Shown piece by piece: positions 1 to 7,014 of a stretch of 9,912 nt of DNA (positions within the stretch are counted from its first letter, which is position 1; the number at the start of each line of letters is the position of its first letter). The translations under genes were made by a program, and so were the position numbers. This DNA comes from Bacillota bacterium. GTDB taxonomy: Bacteria; Bacillota; Clostridia; Lachnospirales; Lachnospiraceae. The stretch is taken from NCBI GenBank assembly GCA_023424995.1, contig JAFADH010000097.1:1-9912 (forward strand). Direction: 5' to 3'. Under the pieces are notes generated by a model. That model was not told the DNA's origin. It made no database searches and saw nothing but the letters and a program-made list of their open reading frames with translations.

Positions 1-1
1 C

Positions 2-1252
2 CAGGTATGGCTTGGGGGCGATCATTATAAATGGCGGCTCATGCGGACCTGCGGTATTGATGAATATTACATCACGGGAGGCGCCCCGGACAGGGAGAAA
101 TTCGAAAAGTGGGCACAGGCACTCTCCAAAGCCGTCGGCAATCCCTTATACCATTGGAGTCATCTTGAGCTTCAGAGATATTTCGGATATTACGGAACAC
201 TGAGCCCGAAGACCTCGCAGGAGGTGTGGACGCTTTGCAACGAGAAGCTGGCGGAGCCCTCCATGAGCGCACGCAATATTATAAAGAACTCTAAGGTTAC
301 CCATATCTGTACCACCGATGATCCTGTGGATACTCTGGAGTGGCACAGGCAGATTGCGGAGGATCCCGGTTTTGACGTGGTCGTGCTCCCTGCCTGGAGG
401 CCGGACAAGGCTATGAATCTGGAGAAGCCGGAATATCCGGCATATCTGGAGAAGTTAAGCTCCGTATCCGGAGTATCCGTCGACAGCTTCCGTGCACTGA
501 AGAAAGCTCTGCGGGTGCGCATGGATTATTTTGCTTCCTGCGGCTGCAGTGTTTCCGATCATGGCCTTGATTACATCATATATGAGCCTGCTTCGGAGGA
601 TACGATCGAGGCAATCTTTAAGAAGAGGCTGGCAGGTGAGGCCCTTACCGCCCTGGAGATCCTTCAATTTAAAACAGCCTTCATGTTATACGTGGGTGAG
701 GCTTATCACAGCTTAGGCTGGGTATTACAGCTGCATTACGGCTGCAAGAGGGATAACAACAGCCGCATGTACCGGTCCCTGGGTCCGGATACCGGCTATG
801 ACTGCATCAACAACTATGCTCCCACCTCCAATACGGCAAACTTTCTTGATGCGCTGGAAAGCAGGAACTCCCTGCCCAAGACTATTATCTACAGCTTGAA
901 TCCCAATGATAATGCCGCCATCGGAACTATCATCGGATGCTTCCAGGACGGCTCCGCAGTGGGCAAGCTCCAGCATGGAAGCGCCTGGTGGTTCAATGAC
1001 AATAAAACCGGTATGATTGAACAGATGACCTCCCTGGCCAACTCGGGCTATCTGGCCGGATTTGTGGGTATGCTGACGGATTCAAGAAGCTTCCTCTCCT
1101 ATCCGAGACATGAGTATTTCCGCCGCATCCTGTGCGAATTGCTGGGTAATTGGGTTGAAAACGGCGAATACCCTGCTGATTATGAATTACTGAAAGAAAT
1201 CGTGGAAGACATCTCCTATTACAACGCCAGAAGATACTTCGGCCTGTCATAA
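2..1252 (+). CDS. uxaC: Glucuronate/galacturonate isomerase, 5'-truncated by the window edge
   Basis: Uronate isomerase (EC 5.3.1.12), a cytosolic enzyme interconverting D-glucuronate with D-fructuronate and D-galacturonate with D-tagaturonate, the first step of the hexuronate pathway. The reading frame is open from base 2, so the Met at 41 is internal: the residues before it (GDHYKWRLM) are part of the conserved N-terminal region. About 416 residues are visible; the family has about 465-470, so roughly 50 N-terminal residues are missing, including the first metal-binding His-x-His motif. Near the C-terminus the family signatures WFND, TDSRSFLSYPRHEYFRR and LLGNWVENGEYP are intact, so the visible part seems functional. 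In this pectin locus galacturonate is the likely main substrate. The gene lies upstream of the AraC-type regulator in the same direction but is separated from it by about 310 bases and a promoter, so it probably ends an operon that begins outside the window. Confidence 0.95.
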   Translation, partial: QVWLGGDHYKWRLMRTCGIDEYYITGGAPDREKFEKWAQALSKAVGNPLYHWSHLELQRYFGYYGTLSPKTSQEVWTLCNEKLAEPSMSARNIIKNSKVTHICTTDDPVDTLEWHRQIAEDPGFDVVVLPAWRPDKAMNLEKPEYPAYLEKLSSVSGVSVDSFRALKKALRVRMDYFASCGCSVSDHGLDYIIYEPASEDTIEAIFKKRLAGEALTALEILQFKTAFMLYVGEAYHSLGWVLQLHYGCKRDNNSRMYRSLGPDTGYDCINNYAPTSNTANFLDALESRNSLPKTIIYSLNPNDNAAIGTIIGCFQDGSAVGKLQHGSAWWFNDNKTGMIEQMTSLANSGYLAGFVGMLTDSRSFLSYPRHEYFRRILCELLGNWVENGEYPADYELLKEIVEDISYYNARRYFGLS

Positions 1253-1329
1253 GGAACAGTGATCTTAAGATATTATGATTATCCGCAGCAGACATATCCT
1301 GCGCAATTTTAAATAATTATAAACCATAA

Positions 1330-1446
1330 GGGGCTGTTGCAAAACTTACAGCATATAACTATTGAGAGTGAAACAGGGAAAATCTCCGTAGGGAGATAAT
1401 GTTCACAAGCTTGATATAAACACTTATATGTTTTGCAGCGGCCTCC
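1330..1446. repeat. 117-base element with 16-base inverted-repeat ends (MITE-like or large stem-loop)
   Basis: The left arm GGGGCTGTTGCAAAAC (1330-1345) can pair along its full length with the right arm GTTTTGCAGCGGCCTC (1430-1445) if G-U pairs are allowed; as DNA the arms differ at three positions. About 84 bases lie between them, with a second small hairpin (ATCTCC 1382-1387, GGAGAT 1392-1397). The end sequence resembles the GGGGCTGTTGCAAAA-type terminal repeats of several insertion sequences, which suggests a non-autonomous mobile element remnant. No clear target-site duplication is visible and there is no coding capacity. It could instead be a structured transcript end of uxaC, but no T-run follows the right arm. 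Confidence 0.5.
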
Positions 1447-1452
1447 TTCTGT

Positions 1453-1481
1453 TTGAACCTGACTGCCTGATATGATACAAT
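1453..1481 (+). promoter_or_regulatory. SigA-type promoter for the AraC-family regulator
   Basis: TTGAAC (1453-1458) and TACAAT (1476-1481) are separated by the optimal 17 bases. Each hexamer has one or two mismatches to TTGACA/TATAAT. Transcription would start near 1488, giving a leader of about 75 bases before the ATG at 1563. The -35 box begins seven bases after the right arm of the inverted-repeat element. Confidence 0.6.
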
Positions 1482-1562
1482 TTCAACAATACGGTTACAT
1501 AATTATAACCTTGACAGTTCATTATTATCCAATAATTTATTATAGATGCGAGGCTTTTTCCC

Positions 1563-3791
1563 ATGAATAAAAAGAACAACAAATTTTTAAGAAGATTTGT
1601 CATCTCATACAGCGCACTGCTTATCGTTATCCTGATTATGGGAGGTTATCTATATACCATAAGCATTAAAAATGTAAGCAGTGAGATTCGCAACCAGAAT
1701 AAATTCATTCTCGAAAAGACCATTCAGGATCTGGACAGCAACTTTAAGACCATGGACGTATTGGCCGGACAGGTCGTTGCCAATTCCAATATCGTCCGGC
1801 TGGCCAATATGCAGTATAATAATGAAAATGACATCTATCTTATGGCATACCGCGCCAAGAATGAATTGTCGGTCTATGTATTTACGGAATCCATCCTGCC
1901 TACCAGTACCTACTTCATCTATCTGAAGAATCCGGATTATATCCTGTCCTTCAGCCAGTTCCAGAACACAAGCCTGTATTATGGCGGCATCCAGAATTAC
2001 AGAAAGAATATGTACGAGGACTGGCTCACCGTGATGAACAATGAAGCATTATACCGGCAATTTGTATCACTGGAGCCTTATAAGACCTATTCAGACTCCT
2101 CCTACCTGTACATGCTTCCCCTGGATGATTACAGCATTAAGACTGTTCCGGCCACCATATGCTATGAGATCGATCACCAGAGGCTGGCACAGATCTTCAG
2201 TGAACTAAACTTCTATGATACCGGATATCTCCTGGTAACTGATGCTGAAGGCAACATTGTATTCACACTCCGGGACGGTCAGACCGGTGATATTACCGCC
2301 GCCCTGACAGGGCTTACTTTTCAGAACAATTTTGCCGAGTTTACCGATGATGACCGCGACATGTTCGCTACCCGTGCAGCCTCCGGCTACAATCAGTGGA
2401 ACTATTACCTGGTGCAGCCCACCGGAGCCTCCTTATACTCCCTGGAACACTACCGCGATATCTTCTTCCTGATTATATTTGCAGCCTTGATTATTGAATT
2501 TATCATGATTTTCTTCCTGTCCAAGAGCAATGTAAAACCGATCATACAATTGGGTATTGAATTGCAGGACAGCATAACCAGGCAGAAATCCCTGCAGAAA
2601 ATCGCAGAGAAGCAGATACCGGTAATTAAATACTCTTACCTTGCGAAGATCATTCAGGGTAATATATCTACCCGGGAGGAGCTTGAATATGCCCAGCACT
2701 ATCTGGATATAACCACGGACAACCGTAAGTTTGCGGTTCTGTATATGATCGCTTACGTGAATCAATTCGAATTATATGTGGAGAATTCCGCCGTAACCGG
2801 ACCGGATACCACGGATCATAAAGCGATTATCCAGGATGCGGTGGAGCATTACTTCAGAGAGCCGGTCTACATCCACAGCTCCGGAGACAGGGAATACGCC
2901 ATCCTTGTTTCCAGTCCGGAGCAGGAACCCGCCGGCACCTCTACCTCCGATGTCAAGGAGATGTTCAAGGCGATGCACGAATACCTGATGAGCACTTACT
3001 CCATCTGGACCTTTGCCGGTCTCGGTGACTGGAATAACGGACTTATGATTACCTGGAAATCCTACCAGCAGGCCAGCCAGGCGGTTACCTACACCACAAA
3101 AAAACAAATTATCCGTACCTATGCGAAAATCGAGCGGGAACCCAACGGTTTCTATTATCCTATTGAACTGACCAGACAGCTTACCAATTTTATCACCATC
3201 GGCAACAAAAGCCAGGTATTGGAAATCTTCGAGATCCTGCGTCATGAGAACATGGAGGAACGTTCACTTCCCATCAACATGGTAAAGTATCTGCTCTCCG
3301 ACATTCGCAATACCTTGTATAAGATAAGATTCACTCTCAAGAATACAGAGAAAAACGAAACGGAGCTAAAGGCGATCGACGCACTCTTCGATCAGCATAT
3401 GTCCCTGAAGCTCTGTGAGGATATAGCAATCGGTCTTTGCAAATTGTTTGATACCAATTCCTGCAGCAACCAGCTGATTACAAATATCAGGGAATATATT
3501 AACGAGAACTATAAGGATCCTTCCCTTTGCCTGACCAAGATATCCGATGAATTCTCCATCTCCGAAAGTTATTTTTCCTATCTGTTCAAGGAGGAGACCG
3601 GAGAGAATTTCTCAAGCTACCTGGAACGCATCCGGATGGAGCAGTCCCTGCGCTTATTGGAAGACACCGATATCAATGTCTCCCTTTTATATCAGGAGGT
3701 CGGATATAATAATTCAAATACCTTCCGCAGGGCATTTAAGAAGACTTACGGAATGTCACCCAAGGACTTTAGAAGATCATCTTCCGAATAA
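1563..3791 (+). CDS. Membrane-anchored AraC-family transcriptional regulator (YesS-like)
   Basis: A 742-residue one-component sensor-regulator. Residues ~12-34 form a first membrane helix, ~35-297 an extracytoplasmic Cache-like sensing region, ~299-319 a second membrane helix, and ~322-350 a HAMP-like or coiled linker. A cytoplasmic middle part leads to a C-terminal AraC DNA-binding domain (~634-742). That domain has two helix-turn-helix units: LTKISDEFSISESYFSYLF, and a second around GYNNSNTFRRAFKKTYGMSP, which fits the AraC C-terminal signature. The architecture and length match Bacillus subtilis YesS (about 760 residues), which controls rhamnogalacturonan genes. It is therefore likely to sense an external sugar and activate local pectin genes; the ligand and targets are inferred. 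The start at 1563 has a GAGG at nine bases and is followed directly by a basic N-terminus and the first membrane helix. The stop overlaps the first possible ATG of the next gene by one base. Confidence 0.9.
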   Translation: MNKKNNKFLRRFVISYSALLIVILIMGGYLYTISIKNVSSEIRNQNKFILEKTIQDLDSNFKTMDVLAGQVVANSNIVRLANMQYNNENDIYLMAYRAKNELSVYVFTESILPTSTYFIYLKNPDYILSFSQFQNTSLYYGGIQNYRKNMYEDWLTVMNNEALYRQFVSLEPYKTYSDSSYLYMLPLDDYSIKTVPATICYEIDHQRLAQIFSELNFYDTGYLLVTDAEGNIVFTLRDGQTGDITAALTGLTFQNNFAEFTDDDRDMFATRAASGYNQWNYYLVQPTGASLYSLEHYRDIFFLIIFAALIIEFIMIFFLSKSNVKPIIQLGIELQDSITRQKSLQKIAEKQIPVIKYSYLAKIIQGNISTREELEYAQHYLDITTDNRKFAVLYMIAYVNQFELYVENSAVTGPDTTDHKAIIQDAVEHYFREPVYIHSSGDREYAILVSSPEQEPAGTSTSDVKEMFKAMHEYLMSTYSIWTFAGLGDWNNGLMITWKSYQQASQAVTYTTKKQIIRTYAKIEREPNGFYYPIELTRQLTNFITIGNKSQVLEIFEILRHENMEERSLPINMVKYLLSDIRNTLYKIRFTLKNTEKNETELKAIDALFDQHMSLKLCEDIAIGLCKLFDTNSCSNQLITNIREYINENYKDPSLCLTKISDEFSISESYFSYLFKEETGENFSSYLERIRMEQSLRLLEDTDINVSLLYQEVGYNNSNTFRRAFKKTYGMSPKDFRRSSSE

Positions 3792-3828
3792 TGATGCCAG
3801 AAGCCATAAAACAGCTGAAGAATAAAAG

Positions 3829-3834
3829 AAGGAG
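3829..3834 (+). promoter_or_regulatory. Strong ribosome binding site that decides the start of the serine hydrolase
   Basis: AAGGAG (3829-3834) lies seven bases before ATG 3842. The upstream in-frame ATGs at 3791 and 3794 have no comparable site, so 3842 is the preferred start. Confidence 0.75.
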
Positions 3835-3841
3835 TTCCCGA

Positions 3842-5281
3842 ATGAACCCGATACCCTATGCTGCTCCCACGGATATGGGGGTGCCCTCCCATGCAATATA
3901 TAACTTTATAAGAAAGCTGGAGGAATCCAGGATACCCATGCACAGCATTCTGCTGGCGAGACATGGGAGTTTAATCGCAGAAGCATATTATTCACCCTTT
4001 AAGGCCAATACCCTGCACCGCATGTTCTCTGTCAGCAAAAGCTTCACTTCTGTGGCAATCGGATTATTGGCGGAGGAGAGGAAATTATCCCTGGATGATC
4101 CCATCGTAACGTATTTCCCGGATAAGGTGCCTGAGAACGTGCATCCCTGGATTTCCCGGATGACCATACGGGATATGCTGAAGATGGAGACCTGCAGGTC
4201 TATCACTACATACAAGCTGCATCCGGAGAAGGACTGGGTAGAGAGTTTTTTCATCACGGAACCCGGTCATGAGCCGGGAACCGTATTCCATTATGATACC
4301 TCCTCCAGCCACACCCTCTGCGCCCTGGTGGAGCGGTTATCCGGCATGCCCATGCTGGATTACATGCGGGAACGGTATCTGGATCAGGCGGGATTTAGCA
4401 GAGATGCCTATATGCTTAAGGATCCCTTCGGAATATCCATGGGCGGCAGCGGACTCATGGCTACCCCTATGGACCTGATGATATTTGCTTTAATCATTAT
4501 GAACGGAGGCTCCCTGAACGGGAAAGAATACTTGCCTGAGCGGTATATCCGCGCCGCCGTCTCACACCAGACCCATACCTTAATGAATGGGCCTGTCTTA
4601 GAGGAATGCCAGGGTTACGGTTACCAGTTCTGGCGGATACGGCATGAAGGCTTTGCCTGCTACGGAATGGGCGGCCAGTTAGCCGTCTGTCTGCCGGAGT
4701 ATGGCTTTATCTGCGTCACCACTGCCGATACCCAGGGTATCCAGGGAGGTAACCAGACTATTTATAACAGCTTATATGAAGAGCTTCTGCCTTATCTGTC
4801 GGAGAGGCCCCTTCCTGCGGATCCGTCCGGACAAGCCCGGCTGGAGGCCTGTATTCGGAACCTCTGTATACAACCCTTGCAGGGCATGACTTCCTCCCCT
4901 GTTATGGCAGATATTCATGCCAGGTCATATCGCTTAAAAGCGAATTCCTCCGGATTTGCATCCATATCTCTGGAGTTCGACAGTGAGGGTAAAGAAGGCT
5001 TACTGATTATCCGCAAAGAGAATGAACGCCTTGACCTTCCTTTCGGATTTGGACGGATGGCGCCCGGCAGTTTCCCTATTTACTCACAACGCTGTGTTAC
5101 CTCCGGTATCTGGCTTTCTGAGGATAAGCTTTACATTAAGAGCCATATTATTGATGAGTGCATCGGATCCGTGCATTTTCAATTCGTATTCAGGGAGAAC
5201 ACGGTGACCGTATGCATGAAGAAGATTGAAGAGACTTATTTTACAGAGTTTATGGGATGGCTTTATGGAACGTCCGTTTAA
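3842..5281 (+). CDS. Beta-lactamase-fold serine hydrolase (PF00144-type), substrate unknown
   Basis: A 479-residue protein of the class C beta-lactamase/penicillin-binding-protein/esterase superfamily. The catalytic Ser-x-x-Lys motif is SVSK (S63, K66), within MFSVSKSFTSVAIGLL. The expected Tyr motif is FHYDTSSS, with Y151 as the likely base; the usual Y-x-N reads YDT here. The third motif region is YGMGGQ (~274-279) rather than KTG, which is usual in esterase or amidase members such as 6-aminohexanoate-dimer hydrolase relatives. Residues ~330-479 look like a separate beta-rich C-terminal part. No signal peptide or membrane helix is seen, so it is probably cytoplasmic. The frame is open from 3791, overlapping the regulator stop, but the strong site at 3829-3834 favours 3842; co-transcription with the regulator is likely. 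A role in removing ester or amide groups from imported pectin fragments is possible but only inferred from its neighbours; a true beta-lactamase is unlikely without secretion. Confidence 0.85.
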   Translation: MNPIPYAAPTDMGVPSHAIYNFIRKLEESRIPMHSILLARHGSLIAEAYYSPFKANTLHRMFSVSKSFTSVAIGLLAEERKLSLDDPIVTYFPDKVPENVHPWISRMTIRDMLKMETCRSITTYKLHPEKDWVESFFITEPGHEPGTVFHYDTSSSHTLCALVERLSGMPMLDYMRERYLDQAGFSRDAYMLKDPFGISMGGSGLMATPMDLMIFALIIMNGGSLNGKEYLPERYIRAAVSHQTHTLMNGPVLEECQGYGYQFWRIRHEGFACYGMGGQLAVCLPEYGFICVTTADTQGIQGGNQTIYNSLYEELLPYLSERPLPADPSGQARLEACIRNLCIQPLQGMTSSPVMADIHARSYRLKANSSGFASISLEFDSEGKEGLLIIRKENERLDLPFGFGRMAPGSFPIYSQRCVTSGIWLSEDKLYIKSHIIDECIGSVHFQFVFRENTVTVCMKKIEETYFTEFMGWLYGTSV

Positions 5282-5285
5282 TTTA

Positions 5286-6035
5286 TTATTCATTGTTTAT
5301 CGTCTCAATAATAAATTCTACGCGTCTGTTTCTGGCTCTGCCTGTCTCAATATCATTATCGGCGATGGGCTGGAACTCTCCGTAGCCGACTGCGGAGAAC
5401 TTCTCCGGTCCAAGTGCGGATTCTTCCAAGAGCCATTTTAGTACATTAACCGCACGGCTTGCGGACAGTTCCCAATTACTTGCAAATAATCTGGCATTCG
5501 TGGGTATATTATCAGTATGTCCCTCGATCCGCACCATTTTTATCGAATCGGCGTACTGTGTAAGCATCTCAGATAACCTGTCAAGTAACGGTTTCGCATT
5601 GGAATGGACAGCAGCGTGACCCGAATCAAAAAGTATGGAAGCTGCTACCCGCAGCATAATCTGATTATCTCCCTGCTTTGTGACACTTAACTGTTCTGTG
5701 AGCCCGTTCTCATCTATATATGAATTAATGTCTTCGATTATATCTTGTTCAGTCTGGCTGCTATCTTTAGAAAACAGATCGGCTCCCTTATCAGGCAATA
5801 CACCGTCCTGTTCAGACAGTATTTCCTCTGATACGATGCCCTGAACTCCTATCATTGCATCCTGTTCAGTGGTCGCCATAGATTTCATTATGGATTGATT
5901 TATCATGGCAAAGGAAAATAAAGTCACAAATATCGCAAGCAAGTCCGTCATCAAGTCGCTGTAACTATCCTTCCAATCCGCTCCATCCTCATCAGCTTCC
6001 TCGATTGCTTTATGAAACTTACTGCCCGACCTCAT
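5286..6035 (-). CDS. motB: Flagellar motor stator protein MotB
   Basis: A 249-residue stator subunit that couples ion flow to flagellar rotation and anchors the stator to peptidoglycan. After an acidic cytoplasmic N-terminus, one membrane helix (~25-47, beginning YSDLMTDLLAIF) carries the ion-binding Asp at D27, the equivalent of E. coli D32. A plug/linker region follows, then a C-terminal OmpA-like peptidoglycan-binding domain (~120-245) with the family motifs IEGHTDNIP, NWELSASRA and GYGEFQPIA...GRARNRRVEF. A second Asp (D31) four residues after D27 is unusual. The start has GGAGGT (6045-6050) inside the end of motA and lies two bases after the motA stop, so translation is probably coupled. 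The stop is four bases from the convergent serine hydrolase. Whether it uses H+ or Na+ is not clear from the sequence. Confidence 0.93.
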   Translation of the reverse strand: MRSGSKFHKAIEEADEDGADWKDSYSDLMTDLLAIFVTLFSFAMINQSIMKSMATTEQDAMIGVQGIVSEEILSEQDGVLPDKGADLFSKDSSQTEQDIIEDINSYIDENGLTEQLSVTKQGDNQIMLRVAASILFDSGHAAVHSNAKPLLDRLSEMLTQYADSIKMVRIEGHTDNIPTNARLFASNWELSASRAVNVLKWLLEESALGPEKFSAVGYGEFQPIADNDIETGRARNRRVEFIIETINNE

Positions 6036-6037
6036 CC

Positions 6038-6856
6038 TTATGCCACCTCCTCTGCGCTGAATTTTTCTTGTATTTGCTTTTTACCGGTATCATTAAAAGG
6101 TTTTATATTCATATACGCGATAAGCTGTTCAGAAATTATCTTGGGATTTTTGCCCTGTTGGATGTAGGAGAGTCCTTCAATAAGAATTTCTCTTCTGGAT
6201 ACCTCTTCCGAACTCATAATCTTCAAGCGCTTGCATATGGGAGAAAAGATAACATAGGCAATAAAGCCTCCATAAAAGGAAGACACCAGCTCAAGCGCCA
6301 TCATAGGTCCCAGTGTAGTAGGATCATCCAAATTATTCAGCATGGGGATAAGTCCGATATAGGTTCCCAGAAGTCCTAAGGATGGAGCCGTAGCGGCAAT
6401 CATATCCAGCATGGCATGACCTTTATGATGTCTCTGCTGCATAAAGTAGGTCGCCCCTTCAAGAGAGGTTCTCAGCTGATCCTCATCAGCCCCATCGATA
6501 ATAAGCATGATTCCCTTCTTAAGGAATTCATCGTTGGTATACTGCTCAATATAATCCTCAAGAGCAAGCAGCCCTTCCTTTCTGCTGACCTCCGCCAGGG
6601 TTATTATAGTTTCAACATCCTTTGCTATATCAAATTTCTCTCTTCTGAAGGCTTTCATCATGACAGGACCCAGCGTTTTTAGTCTGCTCGGCGGGAAGGA
6701 GACAAGAACAGCTCCAAAGGTGCCTCCTATTGTGATCAAGGCTGAGGGTAAATTCCAAAACAATCCGATATGCCCTGATACCACCATGGAAGAAGTGATA
6801 AGCAGTATACTGAAACTCACACCGATTATTGTTGACTTTGCTGTCTTTGAAAACAT
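6038..6856 (-). CDS. motA: Flagellar motor stator protein MotA
   Basis: A 272-residue integral membrane protein that forms the ion channel of the flagellar stator with MotB. Four membrane segments are visible: ~9-27, ~33-53, ~152-172 (ATAPSLGLLGTYIGLIPML) and ~185-207 (ALELVSSFYGGFIAYVIFSP). The cytoplasmic loop between segments 2 and 3 carries the charged stretch SRKEGLLALED, which in the family contacts FliG. P158 in segment 3 matches the conserved channel proline. Length is typical. A GGAGG (6862-6866) five bases upstream supports the ATG at 6856. It forms a two-gene operon with motB and appears to have its own promoters in the 210 bases upstream. No other flagellar gene is in the window. 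Sampled stretches look more AT-rich than the pectin genes (24 of 60 bases G/C at 6121-6180, against 32 of 60 at 7561-7620). Confidence 0.94.
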   Translation of the reverse strand: MFSKTAKSTIIGVSFSILLITSSMVVSGHIGLFWNLPSALITIGGTFGAVLVSFPPSRLKTLGPVMMKAFRREKFDIAKDVETIITLAEVSRKEGLLALEDYIEQYTNDEFLKKGIMLIIDGADEDQLRTSLEGATYFMQQRHHKGHAMLDMIAATAPSLGLLGTYIGLIPMLNNLDDPTTLGPMMALELVSSFYGGFIAYVIFSPICKRLKIMSSEEVSRREILIEGLSYIQQGKNPKIISEQLIAYMNIKPFNDTGKKQIQEKFSAEEVA

Positions 6857-6910
6857 AAAAACCTCCTATATATAGTCATAGCTATCATATCATATTCACA
6901 AGCTCATTTG

Positions 6911-6956
6911 GTATCGGCATGACCTGCCATGCTGCGCACTCACTGCGTCGGCACGG
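6911..6956. repeat. GC-rich block in the motA leader, possible dispersed-repeat fragment
   Basis: A GC-rich island inside a very AT-rich intergenic region. It contains a small hairpin GCATG-ACCTGC-CATGC (6917-6932), two copies of TCGGCA (6914-6919, 6948-6953) and two of CTGCG (6932-6936, 6943-6947). The base composition and repeated words are unlike the flanks and suggest an inserted repeat fragment. It would lie in the 5' untranslated region of motA. Its identity cannot be settled without a genome-wide comparison. Confidence 0.35.
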
Positions 6957-6971
6957 TTCATATCTGTGAGC

Positions 6972-6982
6972 ATTATACCATA
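6972..6982 (-). promoter_or_regulatory. Extended -10 promoter candidate for motAB
   Basis: On the minus strand the sequence reads TATGGTATAAT: a perfect TATAAT (6977-6972) preceded by the TG of an extended -10. The corresponding -35 position is poor, which is tolerated by extended -10 promoters. It predicts a motA leader of about 110 bases. Confidence 0.4.
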
Positions 6983-6987
6983 ACTAT

Positions 6988-7014
6988 ATATCGGAGATTT
7001 TTTCAATTATATTA
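6988..7014 (-). promoter_or_regulatory. Candidate SigD (sigma-28) motility promoter for motAB
   Basis: On the minus strand TAAT (7014-7011), 15 bases, then TCCGATAT (6995-6988). The flagellar sigma-28 consensus is TAAA-N15-GCCGATAA/T; each box here has one mismatch to the GCCGATAT form. Spacing and the downstream motility genes fit, but the match is not perfect. It overlaps the extended -10 candidate region closely, so the pair may have two promoters. Confidence 0.4.

Larger units (their letters stand above)
1253..1562. other. Intergenic region uxaC to AraC-type regulator
   Basis: No gene is supported in these 310 bases. From left to right it holds a short palindrome (ATCTTAAGAT, 1262-1271) just after uxaC, the long inverted-repeat element at 1330-1446, a SigA-type promoter at 1453-1481, an AT-only dyad (ATTATT-ATCC-AATAAT, 1521-1536) in the predicted leader, and a modest ribosome binding site (GAGG, 1550-1553) nine bases before the ATG at 1563. 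No hairpin followed by a T-run was seen that would clearly terminate uxaC transcription. Confidence 0.7.

Noticed and set aside
1330..1446. Intrinsic terminator of uxaC
   Set aside because: The arms are 84 bases apart and no T-run follows the right arm, so it does not have the form of a standard intrinsic terminator.
1511..1543. Perfect TTGACA (1511-1516) as a second promoter for the AraC-type gene
   Set aside because: The best -10-like word (TATTAT, 1538-1543) is 21 bases away; at 16-18 bases only poor matches exist. The TTGAAC/TACAAT pair upstream is better.
3791..3841. 17-codon N-terminal extension of the serine hydrolase
   Set aside because: The ATGs at 3791 and 3794 lack a ribosome binding site and the added residues are not family-like, whereas 3842 has AAGGAG at ideal spacing.
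6005..6379. A 124-codon plus-strand open frame across the motB-motA junction
   Set aside because: Antisense to well-conserved motA sequence, no supporting ribosome binding site or family resemblance.
6912..6937. GCCGATA on the minus strand (6918-6912) as a sigma-28 -10 box
   Set aside because: No TAAA-like box is found 15 bases upstream, where the sequence is GC-rich; the site at 6988-7014 fits better.
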